Assembly: GCF_018499875.1 (NCBI RefSeq)
Contig: NZ_JAHBAY010000016.1
Coordinates: forward strand, 124,001 to 188,000
Origin: Kineosporia corallincola
GTDB lineage: Bacteria; Actinomycetota; Actinomycetes; Actinomycetales; Kineosporiaceae
Direction: 5' to 3'
Length of the DNA: 64,000 nt
Of the stretch, positions 49,320-58,845 are shown one piece after another (within the stretch, counting starts at the first letter, position 1; each line of letters begins with the position of its first letter). Both the position numbers and the translations under genes were made by a program. The notes below the pieces were generated by a model that did not search any database, was not told where the DNA came from, and saw nothing but the letters and a program-made list of their open reading frames with translations.

Positions 49320-50510
49320 ATGCGTGTCCTGGTTCTTCAGCAGCCGAATTCGGTGGCCCCGTTCGAGAGCTGGCTGATGGAGGCGGCGCCCGGGGTCGAG
49401 GTGCGCATCATCACCGGCGCGGCCACCGTCCGCCCCGACAGCGCGATCGCCCCCGGGGTGCGGCGCGACGTGCTGGCCGACTACCACGCGCCGGAGACCA
49501 CCCGGCACCTCTTCCAGGTCTGCGCCGAATGGGCACCGCAGGCCGTCTTCTCCAACTCCGAGGCCGACGTGATGCGGGCCGCCGAGGCCCGCACACTGTT
49601 CGGCATCCCGGGCACCGGCTCGGCGTCGGCCGTCCTGTTCCGCGACAAGGTGCTGATGAAGCAGCTGTTCGCGGGTCTCACCGTGCAGGGCACCGAGGTC
49701 GCGGCGGTCGAGCACCGGGTGCCCACCAGCGGCGCCGACGTGCTGGCCGCCTGTGACGAACTGGGCCCGGTGGTGCTGAAGCCCCGCGACGGCTCGGGAT
49801 CGGTCAGCGTGCAGACGCTTTCGGACCGCGCCCAGGCCGCCGCCTGGCTGGCCGCCGAGCCCGAGGTGCTGAAGCGGCTGCACGCCTCACAGCTCATCCT
49901 GGAGCGCTTCGTCGAGGGCGACGTGTACCACGTCGACATGCTGGCGCGAGACGGTGCGCCGATCATGATCTCCACGTCGCGCTACCTGCACCCGCCGCAC
50001 CACTTCGCCCGGCACAACCTGGCCTCGGTCATGCTCGACGAAGACTCCGAAGACCACCGTTTCCTGGTGGCCTACGGGCAAGCTCTCACGGCGCGCGCCG
50101 CCACCGCGCACGGCGCCACCATCATGCACCTGGAGATGTTCCGCACCCCGCAGGGCGAGTTCGTCGCCGGCGAGGTGGCCTGCCGGGGCAGCGGCGGACT
50201 GGTGAAGGAGTCGATCCTGCACACCTACGGCATCGACCAGGCCCGCGCCGCCTGCCTCCTCGGGGCCGGTCTGCTGCCCGGCGAGACCTACCTGCGGCGC
50301 ATCCGGCAGCAGTCCGGCCGGCTGCTGGAGACCGGGCCCCGGCTCGGCTACGACCGGGCCGCCCGGCCGTCCTGGTTGGTCACGGTCAGCGAGAGCGAGC
50401 GCCCGGGCGAGGCCTCGTCGTCCGTCGACGCCCGGCTCCAGGTGGTCGTGGAGGGCGAGAACGAGAGCGAGATCGAGAAGCGCATGGCCTCACTGCATCT
50501 CAGCGCCTGA
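49320..50510 (+). CDS. ATP-grasp ligase, fourth copy
   Basis: 396 residues starting MRVLVLQQPNSVAPFESWL. The ATP-grasp core has FRDKVLMKQLFAGLTV, LGPVVLKPRDGSGSVSVQTL and the metal-site strand FVAGEVACRGSGGLVKES. It is a separate transcription unit, ended by a strong terminator. It is of the same broad class as the three copies at 26.2, 27.4 and 47.0 kb but clearly divergent, so it may belong to the cluster's right edge or to a separate small-peptide pathway. Confidence 0.85.
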   Translation: MRVLVLQQPNSVAPFESWLMEAAPGVEVRIITGAATVRPDSAIAPGVRRDVLADYHAPETTRHLFQVCAEWAPQAVFSNSEADVMRAAEARTLFGIPGTGSASAVLFRDKVLMKQLFAGLTVQGTEVAAVEHRVPTSGADVLAACDELGPVVLKPRDGSGSVSVQTLSDRAQAAAWLAAEPEVLKRLHASQLILERFVEGDVYHVDMLARDGAPIMISTSRYLHPPHHFARHNLASVMLDEDSEDHRFLVAYGQALTARAATAHGATIMHLEMFRTPQGEFVAGEVACRGSGGLVKESILHTYGIDQARAACLLGAGLLPGETYLRRIRQQSGRLLETGPRLGYDRAARPSWLVTVSESERPGEASSSVDARLQVVVEGENESEIEKRMASLHLSA

Positions 50511-50535
50511 GCGATCACCGCGGGCAGAACGGGGA

Positions 50536-50566
50536 ACGGCGCCGGGCTGTGAGAGCCCGGCGCCGT
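50536..50566. terminator. Bidirectional terminator between convergent genes
   Basis: ACGGCGCCGGGCT (50536-50548) pairs perfectly with AGCCCGGCGCCGT (50554-50566) across a 5-base loop, between the ATP-grasp stop (50510) and the AhpF stop (50585). It serves both strands and probably marks the right border of the accessory region. Confidence 0.8.
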
Positions 50567-50584
50567 CCGTCATCTCCGCGGGGA

Positions 50585-52147
50585 TCAGGCAGGTGCCGTG
50601 GTGCGGATCAGGTGGTCGAAGGCGCTGAGGGCGGCCTTCGCCCCGTCGCCGGCCGCGGCGACGATCTGCTTGTGCGGGGTGGTGGTGCAGTCCCCGGCCG
50701 CGAACACGCCCGGCGCGCTGGTGGCGCCCCGCGCGTCGATCACGATCTCGCCGCGATCGTTCAGCTCCAGCGCCCCGTTCACCCAGTCGGTGTTGGGCAG
50801 CAGGCCGATCTGCACGAAAACACCCTCGACGGCGAGGTTCCGGGAATCCCCGGAGGGCCGGTCCCGGTAGGTCAGACCGGTCACCCTGCGGCCGTCACCG
50901 GTCACCTCGGTGGTCTGGGCGCCGGTCACCACGGTCACGTTCGGCAGGCTGTTCAGCTTGCGCTGCAACACCTCGTCCGCCCGCAGCGCGTCACCGAACT
51001 CCAGCAGGGTGACGTGCGAGGCCAGGCCGGCCAGGTCGATGGCGGCCTCGACACCCGAGTTGCCGCCGCCGATCACGGCGACCGGCTTACCCTTGAACAG
51101 CGGGCCGTCGCAGTGCGGGCAGAAGGTGACGCCCTTGTTGCGGTACTCCTGCTCACCCGGCACGTCCATGGTGCGCCAGCGGGCGCCGGACGCCACCACG
51201 ACGGTGCGTGAGCGCAGCACCGCACCGGTCTCGAACTCGACCTCGACCAGGCCGTCGACGGCCGCGTGCAGCTTGGCCGCGCGCTGCCGGGGCATCACGT
51301 CGACCTCGTACTCACGCACGTGCCGCTCCAGGGCCGCGGCGAACTGGGTGCCCTCGGTGTGCGGCACCGACGGGAAGTTCTCGATCCCCGCGGTGTCGAG
51401 CACCTGGCCACCGATCCGCTCGGCCACCAGCCCGGTGCGAATTCCCTTGCGGGCCGCGTACATCGCGGTGGTCGCACCGGCCGGGCCGCCACCGACGACG
51501 AGCACGTCGAAGGTGTCCTTCCCGTCCATCCGCCCGGCCTCGCGGTCGGCGCTGCCGGAATCGAGCCTGGCCACGATCTCGGCCAGCTCCATGCGTCCCT
51601 GCCCGAACAGCTCACCGTTGAGATACACGGCGGGCACGCTCAGCACCTCACGCTCTGCCACCTCCGCGGCGAACGCGCCGCCCTCGATCGCGGTGTGCGT
51701 GACGGCGGGGTTCAGCGCGCTCATCGTGTTCAGCGCCTGCACCACGTCGGGACAGTTCTGGCAGGTCAGCGAGAAGTACGTCTCGAAGTGCAGCGGCCCG
51801 GTGAGGGCCTTCACCGCGTCGAGCAGCTCGGCGTCGTGCCGCGGCGGGTGCCCACCCACGTGCAGCAGAGCCAGCACCAGCGAGGTGAACTCGTGCCCGA
51901 GGGGCACGCCCGCGAACCGGACCCCCACGTCCTCACCGGGTTTCGTGATGAGGAACGAGGGACGACGGACGTCCGCGTCCGGTTCCTCCCGCACGGTCAC
52001 CTTCGCACTCGAGGTGCGGATGTCGTCCAGAAGTTCCCGGGTCTGCTGGGAGGCCCTGCCGTCGTCGAGCGTCGCGACCAGTTCGATCGGGGTGCGCAGG
52101 TTTTCGAGGTAGGCGCTCAGCTGGGCCTTGAGGCCGGCCTCCAGCAT
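50585..52147 (-). CDS. ahpF: Alkyl hydroperoxide reductase subunit F
   Basis: NADH-dependent flavoprotein that reduces AhpC, 520 residues as expected. The N-terminal tandem thioredoxin-like domain carries the redox pair CQNC ([11 protein letters not shown]), and the C-terminal thioredoxin reductase-like part has [16 protein letters not shown] (FAD), CPHC (TFCPHCDGP) and [15 protein letters not shown] (NADH). ATG 52147 lies at the stop codon of ahpC, so the pair is one peroxide-defence operon. Nothing unusual in the active sites. Confidence 0.95.
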   Translation of the reverse strand: MLEAGLKAQLSAYLENLRTPIELVATLDDGRASQQTRELLDDIRTSSAKVTVREEPDADVRRPSFLITKPGEDVGVRFAGVPLGHEFTSLVLALLHVGGHPPRHDAELLDAVKALTGPLHFETYFSLTCQNCPDVVQALNTMSALNPAVTHTAIEGGAFAAEVAEREVLSVPAVYLNGELFGQGRMELAEIVARLDSGSADREAGRMDGKDTFDVLVVGGGPAGATTAMYAARKGIRTGLVAERIGGQVLDTAGIENFPSVPHTEGTQFAAALERHVREYEVDVMPRQRAAKLHAAVDGLVEVEFETGAVLRSRTVVVASGARWRTMDVPGEQEYRNKGVTFCPHCDGPLFKGKPVAVIGGGNSGVEAAIDLAGLASHVTLLEFGDALRADEVLQRKLNSLPNVTVVTGAQTTEVTGDGRRVTGLTYRDRPSGDSRNLAVEGVFVQIGLLPNTDWVNGALELNDRGEIVIDARGATSAPGVFAAGDCTTTPHKQIVAAAGDGAKAALSAFDHLIRTTAPA

Positions 52148-52710
52148 CAGATCTTGCCCACGAGCTCGAGCGACGGGGTCAGGGTCTGCGCACCCTCTTC
52201 CCACTTCGCCGGGCAGACCTCGCCCGGGTGCGCGGTGATGTACTGCGCGGCCTTGACCCGGCGCAGCAGCTCGGAGGCGTTACGGCCGATGCCGCCGTCG
52301 TTGACCTCGATGGTGCGGATCTTGCCCTCGGGGTCGATCACGAACGAGCCGCGCAGCGCCTGGCCGTCTTCCTCGATGAGCACCTCGAAGTTGCGCGAGA
52401 GCTCCTGGGTCATGTCGGCGAGCAGGGCGTACTGCACCTTGCCGACCGCCTCGGACGTCTCGTGCCAGGCCTTGTGCGCGAAGTGGCTGTCGGTCGACGC
52501 GCCGTACACCTCGCAGCCGATGGCCTGGAACTGGTCGTAGATGTCGGCCAGGTCCTCGAGCTCGGTGGGGCAGACGAAGGTGAAGTCACCGGGGTAGAAC
52601 ACGATGACGCTCCACCTGCCGAGCAGGTCCTGGTCGGTGACCTCGATGAACTTGCCCTGCTGGTAGGCGTTGACCTTGAAGGGCTTGACGGTGGAGTTGA
52701 TGAGAGACAC
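52147..52710 (-). CDS. ahpC: Peroxiredoxin AhpC
   Basis: Typical 2-Cys peroxiredoxin, 187 residues, the same length as enterobacterial AhpC. The peroxidatic cysteine is in [19 protein letters not shown] and the resolving cysteine in [13 protein letters not shown]. It reduces hydrogen peroxide, alkyl peroxides and peroxynitrite and is recharged by AhpF. The GTG at 52710 gives the canonical start [13 protein letters not shown] and is preferred to the frame opening further upstream. No oxyR gene is adjacent. Confidence 0.96.
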   Translation of the reverse strand: MSLINSTVKPFKVNAYQQGKFIEVTDQDLLGRWSVIVFYPGDFTFVCPTELEDLADIYDQFQAIGCEVYGASTDSHFAHKAWHETSEAVGKVQYALLADMTQELSRNFEVLIEEDGQALRGSFVIDPEGKIRTIEVNDGGIGRNASELLRRVKAAQYITAHPGEVCPAKWEEGAQTLTPSLELVGKI

Positions 52711-52998
52711 AGCCGGGTTCTCTTTCTCGTGTTCCTGGAGGCCCACCGGTGAGGGTGGGCGCGGGGACGTACCGGCGACGGTGCCAGTGACCGCCGTAGG
52801 GAGCCGGACCGGACCGGACGGCGCGCTCTACGGGGAGTGGGGGAGCGGAGCCGGAAAAGAACCGCCGCTGCGCGATTCTCGGCCAGGGGCACCGCAAGGC
52901 CCCGAGCATAGCTCCCCGGCTTGTCTTGAACTAGTCAAATCTTGATCTTGTGGGAAGAGTCTCGTCACGCCGGGCGAGGGAGCGCCTACCGTCGACTC
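52711..52998 (-). promoter_or_regulatory. Control region of ahpCF and of the divergent galactosidase
   Basis: This 288-base gap has no gene. For ahpC, TATGCT (complement of 52905-52910) is a good -10 box, giving a leader of about 190 bases. TTGA-ACTAG-TCAA (52926-52938) is a small palindrome upstream of it that could bind a peroxide regulator. For the plus strand, TACCGT at 52987-52992 is a leaderless -10 box. Confidence 0.4.
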
Positions 52999-55347
52999 AT
53001 GAACCGCCCTTCGCCCGAACCTGCGGTCCGGCGCCTGACGGTGCCGCCCGTGCCCGCGCCCGAGAGCGCCCCGCTCGACCTGGGCGGCGCGGGCATCGCG
53101 GTGACCCGCCGCCACCTCACCCGGTCGGGTGAGCCGTGGATACCGGTCATGGGGGAGTACCACTACAGCCGTGACCGGCCCGGGAACTGGGAACGTGAGC
53201 TGCGCAAGATGCGGGCCGGGGGCGTCGGGGTGGTCTCGGCCTACGTGGTGTGGATCCTGCACGAGGAGGTGCGGGGGCGGGTGCGCTGGGACGGGCACCT
53301 CGACCTGCGGCGGTTCGTGCGCACCGCCGGGGAGGTGGGGCTGGACGTGGTGGTGCGGATCGGGCCCTGGGTGCACGGCGAGACGCGCAACGGCGGGTTC
53401 CCGGACTGGCTCCAGGAACTGCCGGTGCACCACCGCACCGACGATCCCGCCTACCTGGCCCCGGTGCGCGACTGGTACGCGGCGATCGGGGAGCAGCTGG
53501 AAGGGCTGTTCCTCTCCGATGAGGGGGGCGGGCCGGTGATCGGCGTGCAGATCGAGAACGAACTGTACGACCAGCCGGGGCATCTGGGCACCCTCCGCAC
53601 CATGGCGGAGGCGGCGGGCCTGCGGGCGCCCCTGTGGACGGCGACGGGCTGGGGAGGGGCGCGACTGCCCCGCGGCCGGGTGCTGCCGGTGTACGCCGGC
53701 TACCCGGACGGCTTCTGGGAGGAGTCGGCCACCGGCTGGCCGGACTTCGGCCCGATGCACTTCTCGTTCAGCACGAGACGCGACGACCTCTCCGTCGGTG
53801 CCGATCTGCGGACCGCTCCGGGCGTGGAAGACGTCGTGGAAGATGCTGCGGGGGAGGAGGATCCGTGGCCGTTCGCGACCTGCGAACTGGGCGGCGGGAT
53901 GCAGGTGGCCTACCATCGCCGTCCTCTGGTGGACCCCGACGACGTGGCGGCCCTGGCGCTGACGAAGATCGGCAGCGGCTCGGCCTGGCAGGGCTACTAC
54001 CTGTACCACGGTGCCACCCAGGTGCCGGGCGAGCTGGCGGGCACCCAGGAGTCCCAGGCCACCGGCTACCCGAACGACCTGCCGGTGCTCGACTACGACT
54101 TCTTCGCCCCGATCGGCGCCGCGGGCGCTCAGCGCCCACACTTCCACCGGCTGCGCCGCCAGCACCTGTTCCTCCAGGCGTTCGGCGCCGAACTGGCCAC
54201 CGCCCCGGCGGTTCTGCCGGAACCCGACGGGGTGCGCTGGTCGGTGCGCGCGAACGGTTCCCGTGGCTTTCTCTTCGTGAACAACCATCAGCCCGCGGCC
54301 GAACCGCTGCCGGCCGTCGACGGCGTCCGCTTCGAGATCGGGCTCGGTGAGCGGAATGTCACGGTTCCGCGCGAGCCGGTGGGGCTGCGACCGGGTGCCT
54401 ACTTCACCTGGCCGGTACGTCAGGCGGTCGGTGAGATCCCCGCCCTCACCGCCACCGCCCAGCCCGTCACACAACTGCTTTCGGACGACGGAAGCCTCGT
54501 CGTCCTCGCCGCCGTTCCCGGGATCCCGGTCGAGCTCCAGATCGAAGGCGTTGCCCCGGATGACATCTCCGGCGCCGACCTGGAGGTCGCCGGTGATCTG
54601 GTGATCGCCCGGCCGCTGCGGGATCCGGGCCCGGACTGTGTGGTGCGGGCCGGGCGCACCACACTGGTGTTCCTCGACGAGGCCGCGGCCGACGCGCTCT
54701 GGAAGGGGCAGGTCGCCGGCCGCGAGACCCTGCTGATCTGGCCCGGAAGTGCCTGGTTCGACGGTGGTTTCCGGGTGGTGCTGCCTTCGGGAGACCAGGT
54801 GGTCCGGGCCTGCCCGCCGCTGGCGTTGCCGCAGGAGCCCGCGCAGGAACCCGCCGGGCCGGTGTTCAGCCGCCACCGGGTGCCGGGTGCTTCGGTCTCG
54901 CATCCTCTCCAGGCACCGCGTTTCGGGCAGGTGCTCACGGCCCCGGTGCGCACCGGCGGCAGCGCGGGCCGGCTCTCGGCGCCCACCGACGGCGACTTCG
55001 CCGCCCTGGACCCGGTCGCGCTGCCGCTGCCGGGTGAGCCGCTCGACGAGAACCTCGGCCAGGACGGGCAACTCGTGCTGCGCGTGACCTGGACCGGTGA
55101 CGCGCTGCGCCTCTACGCGGGGCAGCGGATGATCGCCGACCAGTTCTGGTCCGGCCGCGACCTGGAGGTGGACCTGACCGCCCATCGCGACGAGATCCGT
55201 TCCGGCGGGCTGTGGATCAGGGCGTTCGCCTGGGCGCCGGGATCGGGGGTGCACGTCGACCCGCGGGTGCGTCCGCACGCCACCGGACCGGTGCTCACGG
55301 TGCACGCCGCCCGGCTCGACGTCGTCCGTACGCGTTCGCTCTCCTGA
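52999..55347 (+). CDS. GH35-type beta-galactosidase
   Basis: 782 residues. The N-terminal TIM barrel opens with PWIPVMGEYHYSRDRPGNWE, has the general acid/base in QIENEL (E188) and the probable nucleophile E296 in TCELGGGMQVAYHRRP. The C-terminal third is beta-sandwich (accessory domains, VELQIEGVAPDDISGADLEV). No signal peptide is visible, so it acts on imported beta-galactosides. TACCGT six bases before ATG 52999, with no Shine-Dalgarno, suggests a leaderless mRNA. It ends 16 bases from the convergent peptidase gene. Confidence 0.88.
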   Translation: MNRPSPEPAVRRLTVPPVPAPESAPLDLGGAGIAVTRRHLTRSGEPWIPVMGEYHYSRDRPGNWERELRKMRAGGVGVVSAYVVWILHEEVRGRVRWDGHLDLRRFVRTAGEVGLDVVVRIGPWVHGETRNGGFPDWLQELPVHHRTDDPAYLAPVRDWYAAIGEQLEGLFLSDEGGGPVIGVQIENELYDQPGHLGTLRTMAEAAGLRAPLWTATGWGGARLPRGRVLPVYAGYPDGFWEESATGWPDFGPMHFSFSTRRDDLSVGADLRTAPGVEDVVEDAAGEEDPWPFATCELGGGMQVAYHRRPLVDPDDVAALALTKIGSGSAWQGYYLYHGATQVPGELAGTQESQATGYPNDLPVLDYDFFAPIGAAGAQRPHFHRLRRQHLFLQAFGAELATAPAVLPEPDGVRWSVRANGSRGFLFVNNHQPAAEPLPAVDGVRFEIGLGERNVTVPREPVGLRPGAYFTWPVRQAVGEIPALTATAQPVTQLLSDDGSLVVLAAVPGIPVELQIEGVAPDDISGADLEVAGDLVIARPLRDPGPDCVVRAGRTTLVFLDEAAADALWKGQVAGRETLLIWPGSAWFDGGFRVVLPSGDQVVRACPPLALPQEPAQEPAGPVFSRHRVPGASVSHPLQAPRFGQVLTAPVRTGGSAGRLSAPTDGDFAALDPVALPLPGEPLDENLGQDGQLVLRVTWTGDALRLYAGQRMIADQFWSGRDLEVDLTAHRDEIRSGGLWIRAFAWAPGSGVHVDPRVRPHATGPVLTVHAARLDVVRTRSLS

Positions 55348-55363
55348 TCGGTGCCCCGGCCGG

Positions 55364-56431
55364 TCAGCGGCCGTCGCTCGACCAGTGGTTGCGGTCGACC
55401 GCGACCGGGCTGAAGTGGTTCACGCCGTATCCGGCGCCGACGTCGATCAGCCGGGCGTTGGTGCCGTCGCGGGGGCCGGAGGCGATCGTGACGATGTGGC
55501 CGCCGGCGTCCTGGACCCGCAGCCGCTTCGTCGTCCAGGAGATCTTCATGTCGATGGCGTCCCCGGCGTTGTGCCGGCTGCGCAGCGCCGGTGCCGTGCG
55601 CAGCGAACGGTCCACGCCCAGCGCGGTGAGCAGGTCGCGGGCCGCGGCCACCGACTCCGCTCCGTCGACGGCGCCGGTGGTGTCGCGGTGCGTCCAGCAG
55701 ATCTTCGGGCTCTTCTCCCCGGGCAGCGGCGCGTAGGCGGGCACGTCCTGCGGGTCCAGCTGCTGCCGGGCCACCAGGTAGGCGAAGTGCATGAGGTAGG
55801 AACGCTGCGGCGAGCGCAGCGTGGACTGCGGGGTCACGGTGGCGCCCGCCGCGTCCAGCGCGGCCACGAACTTCTCCACCCGGGGCCGGAACGTGTCGTT
55901 CAGCGCCGCGACGTCCCGGTTGCCACCCGGCCAGCGGCCGTCCCAGTCCGGCCCGCTGAGCTGCCGGTCGGTGCACAGCAGGGTGAAGGTGAGGGCGGCG
56001 GACTCGATCGTGCAGCCGCGGGAGCGGGCGTCGCGGGTCACGGTGGCCCGGGCGTCGACCGGGTAGGGGCGGCGCGCGGCCACCCGGCCCGGGTAGGTGT
56101 GTGCCACCGGCCAGCTGGTCGCTTTCGTGGTGCCGGTCAGGTCGACGGTCTGGGCGGCGGAGCCGTCACCCCAGTCGATCACCAGGCGGAACCGGCAGCC
56201 GGCCGTGCCGGCGGCGCTGGACCAGACCAGGGTGAGGTCGCGGTCGGTGCTCGCGCAGGTGTCGTCGGCGCAGACCTCCGCCGAGGCGGCCGACGGCTCG
56301 CCCGGCCCGAAGATCACGGTCGGACGGGAGCCCGCGCCGGTGGCCGCGGTGCCGGTGGCCGCTGTGCCCAGGATCAGGCCGGTGGCGGCCAGCAGGCTGG
56401 TCAGCGCGGTACGCACCCTGGAGGTCTTCAC
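55364..56431 (-). CDS. Secreted M15-like peptidase
   Basis: 355 residues with a Sec signal peptide (MKTSRVRTALTSLLAATGLILGTAATGTAA). The middle is a PKD-like beta region (WGDGSAAQTVDL). The C-terminal domain carries S-x-H-x2-G-x-A-x-D in RSRHNAGDAIDM and a final DRNHWSSDGR, the zinc-site pattern of M15/VanY-like D,D-peptidases and endolysins. It probably trims the peptide stems of peptidoglycan outside the cell. The paired cysteines fit an exported, disulfide-stabilised protein. Confidence 0.78.
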   Translation of the reverse strand: MKTSRVRTALTSLLAATGLILGTAATGTAATGAGSRPTVIFGPGEPSAASAEVCADDTCASTDRDLTLVWSSAAGTAGCRFRLVIDWGDGSAAQTVDLTGTTKATSWPVAHTYPGRVAARRPYPVDARATVTRDARSRGCTIESAALTFTLLCTDRQLSGPDWDGRWPGGNRDVAALNDTFRPRVEKFVAALDAAGATVTPQSTLRSPQRSYLMHFAYLVARQQLDPQDVPAYAPLPGEKSPKICWTHRDTTGAVDGAESVAAARDLLTALGVDRSLRTAPALRSRHNAGDAIDMKISWTTKRLRVQDAGGHIVTIASGPRDGTNARLIDVGAGYGVNHFSPVAVDRNHWSSDGR

Positions 56432-56580
56432 GTCGTCCTGTTCCCCGTTCCCCGTGTCCCGTTTCCGGTGTCCACCTCCGGCGGGCTGCCGGAGGCAGGT
56501 GCCCTCTCGGCCGGGCGCACGGGGGATTCACGACGTGGCGGTGTTTAGGGCCCGCAGGAGTGACGGAGCAGGAACGACGC

Positions 56581-56629
56581 GGGCCCGTGCGGTACCCGCC
56601 CGGGAGTCCCGGGCGGGCCGCACGGGCCC
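56581..56629 (-). terminator. Very long terminator hairpin after the pectate lyase gene
   Basis: GGGCCCGTGCGG (56581-56592) pairs with CCGCACGGGCCC (56618-56629), and inside it CCCGCCCGGG pairs with CCCGGGCGGG around a 3-base loop. The 22-bp stem with a 2-base bulge lies 14 bases past the stop at 56644. Confidence 0.8.
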
Positions 56630-56643
56630 GGTGGTGCGACGCG

Positions 56644-58104
56644 TCAGAAGGCGCCGATGTTGCTGGTCGTGCTCGTGTCGCTGGCCTTGCCGAACAGCGA
56701 GCTGGTGCTGTTCAGGTGCAGGCTGGTCAGCACCGGCAGGCTGCCGTCGGACTGGCGGGCGGCGTCCCAGCCGGTGGTGGTCAGGCTCTTGAAGTCCGCG
56801 GAGGAGATCGTGGAGCTCAGGTTCCAGGAGTTGTTCTTGACCGTGGTGCCGGTCATGTTGCTGGTCAGGGTGCCGGCGTAGGCGATGTTGTCGGTCAGGT
56901 TGCCCAGGCCGGTGGCCGCCCCGCTCGAGGTGATGCCGAGCATGTTGTAGTCGGGGTGGTTGTTGTAGCTGGTGTTGTGGATGTAGTCGTTGGCGACCGG
57001 GTGGTGGTTGGCGTAGAAGCCGGCCGACCGGTTGTTGAAGGCCACCGAGTACTTCACCGTGTGCTTGACCGCGTTGGCGTCGTACACGCCGCCGTAGCCA
57101 CCGATCTTGAAGCCGTTACCGTTGCCGATGGCCGTGGTGGTGCCGGGGATGTAGCCGTTGCTCCAGGCCCAGGAGCCCTCGATGGTCACCGACGAGTAGG
57201 CGTTGATCAGGTCGAAGCCGTCGTCGGAGTTGTTCCAGGCGCGGTCGCCGCGGAACACGTTGCCCGGGTTGTTCGCCGCGATGTGGGCGCCGAACCCGTC
57301 CGCGCTCTCACCGGCGCCGTTCGAGGTGTACAGGTCGTAGTTGTCGTGCGAGTCGCTGTTCAGCACCAGGTTGTTGCCGCCGTTCTTGATGAACAGCCCG
57401 GGGCCCATGTGGTCGTGCATGTCGAGCTGCTCGAACGTGTTGTTGCTGCCGGTGATGTACACGCCCCAGTTCTCGTGGTTCACGCTGTTGTTCTGCGGAA
57501 CCCCCTGGATCTCGAGACCCTTCAGGTGGATGTAGCTGCCGGTGACGTTGAATCCCTTGATCCGGCAGTCGTCCTTCATCGCGGAGAAGTCGAAGACCGG
57601 GTTCTCGCCGTCGTAGGCGTAGTAATTGATGGTCTTGCCCGAGCTGCCGCTCTTGCTCAGGGTGATCGCGTCGACCAGGGCGGTCTGGCTGGAGCAGGTC
57701 TTGTTCGCCGCGGTGTAGGCGTAGGTGCCGCCGCGGAAGTACACGGTGTCGCCGGCGCTGACCGTGGACTGGGCGTGGGCGATCGTCTTCCACGGGGCGG
57801 CCTTGGTGCCGGCGGCGCTGTCGCTGCCGCTGGGTGAGACGTAGTACACCGAGCCGGTGGCCGCGGCGGTGGCGGCGGTCGTGGACGACGTGGCGGCGGC
57901 CGTGGTGGTGGAACTGGTGGACGACGTGGTGGTGGTCGCGGTCGACGTCGTCTGGGTGCGGCTGCCGGTGCGGCTCTGGTGCGGGTTCACGGCGTAGGCG
58001 CCGGCGGCACCCGCGAGGAGCACGGTGGTGACGGCGATGACCGGGACAGCGCGCAGGGTGCGGCGGCGGGTCTTACCGGTTCCGGGCGAGCGGAACGACT
58101 TCAT
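56644..58104 (-). CDS. Secreted pectate lyase, PL9-type parallel beta-helix
   Basis: 486 residues: signal/anchor segment (VPVIAVTTVLLAGAAGAYAV), a Ser/Thr-rich linker of about 45 residues, then a right-handed parallel beta-helix starting YYVSPSGSDSAAGTKAAPWKTI. PL9 hallmarks are ESADGFGAH and RAWNNSDDGFDLINA, which supply calcium- and substrate-binding Asp residues, with Asn/Gly-rich rungs throughout. It should cleave polygalacturonate outside the cell by beta-elimination. The uronate catabolic genes 2-5 kb downstream on the same strand would use the products. Confidence 0.87.
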   Translation of the reverse strand: MKSFRSPGTGKTRRRTLRAVPVIAVTTVLLAGAAGAYAVNPHQSRTGSRTQTTSTATTTTSSTSSTTTAAATSSTTAATAAATGSVYYVSPSGSDSAAGTKAAPWKTIAHAQSTVSAGDTVYFRGGTYAYTAANKTCSSQTALVDAITLSKSGSSGKTINYYAYDGENPVFDFSAMKDDCRIKGFNVTGSYIHLKGLEIQGVPQNNSVNHENWGVYITGSNNTFEQLDMHDHMGPGLFIKNGGNNLVLNSDSHDNYDLYTSNGAGESADGFGAHIAANNPGNVFRGDRAWNNSDDGFDLINAYSSVTIEGSWAWSNGYIPGTTTAIGNGNGFKIGGYGGVYDANAVKHTVKYSVAFNNRSAGFYANHHPVANDYIHNTSYNNHPDYNMLGITSSGAATGLGNLTDNIAYAGTLTSNMTGTTVKNNSWNLSSTISSADFKSLTTTGWDAARQSDGSLPVLTSLHLNSTSSLFGKASDTSTTSNIGAF

Positions 58105-58389
58105 CGGGGGCGGGCCTCTCTGCTGACCAGACGCACTAGTCAGGAAAACCGAAGGTCGGCCCGGTTCACCATTCCGGCGAGGTATTTATGTTCGGAATAA
58201 CGCAATCTTGACGCCGGGTTCAGGATGGGCTGGAGGATTGCCAGATGATCCATCCGGATTCCGGGTCGCCGCCGACACTAAAGTTGGGCATTGTCGGCGG
58301 TCAAACCTCGGCGGTTATGAAAGTGAAATCCCGAGATTAAATGTTTGCACTCGTCGCAGAATGAAGTCGTTCGCACACGGCACAGTGAA
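58105..58389 (-). promoter_or_regulatory. Upstream region of the pectate lyase gene
   Basis: About 285 bases without a gene, AT-richer than average. On the complement TTGACC (58299-58304), 17 bases and TTAGTG (58276-58281) form a plausible promoter, giving a leader of about 165 bases. Nothing else recognisable. Confidence 0.4.
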
Positions 58390-58415
58390 GGGCGGGCCGC
58401 CGAAACGGCCCGCCC
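58390..58415 (-). terminator. Terminator of the CarD-like small gene
   Basis: GGGCGGGCCG (58390-58399) and CGGCCCGCCC (58406-58415) form a perfect 10-bp stem with a 6-base loop, 12 bases past the stop at 58427. Confidence 0.7.
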
Positions 58416-58426
58416 TCACAGTGGAT

Positions 58427-58663
58427 CTACAGCTTGGTGAGCTTCAGATGGGACACGATCCGGGTGGTGCCGTCCGGATCGTGCTTGAAATCGACGACCA
58501 CCTCGTGATCGTCGATGATGCGCACCACCTTGCCGAGACCGTGACGGTCATGGGTGATGCGATCGCCGTCCTCCAGGTGTTCGGAGGCGGTCGGCACCCG
58601 CGCGGGCGGGGCAAAAGGACTACCGGCCAGGACGCGGCGTGCTGGCGGAGGGCGAAGGTTCAC
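58427..58663 (-). CDS. Small conserved protein with CarD/Tudor-like domain
   Basis: 78 residues from GTG 58663. After a Pro-rich N-terminus the sequence HLEDGDRITHDRHGLGKVVRI and VVVDFKHDPDGT has the GDxVxHxxxGxGxV pattern of the Tudor-like beta-barrel of CarD/UvrD C-terminal domains. Small actinomycete proteins of this kind are common and mostly uncharacterised; RNA polymerase or nucleic-acid binding is a reasonable guess. It is a single-gene unit with its own terminator, between the pectate lyase and uxaA. Confidence 0.72.
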   Translation of the reverse strand: MNLRPPPARRVLAGSPFAPPARVPTASEHLEDGDRITHDRHGLGKVVRIIDDHEVVVDFKHDPDGTTRIVSHLKLTKL

Positions 58664-58818
58664 AATTCAGTATGCGCCTTCTGAAGCCCGCGCCAAGGGG
58701 GTTGCCCGATTTGTGACATGGCAACTCCCACTTCTGCCGGTATGGCTGAGCCCCCGGGGGACAGACGGGTGGTCCGGGAGCACGGTGACGATCCCGAAAC
58801 CACCTTTTTCGGCATTTC

Positions 58819-58836
58819 CTGACCGGATTCGGTCAG
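58819..58836 (-). terminator. Hairpin after uxaA
   Basis: CTGACCG and CGGTCAG around a 4-base loop, 9 bases past the uxaA stop codon at 58846. Confidence 0.5.
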
Positions 58837-58845
58837 GTGCGCAGA

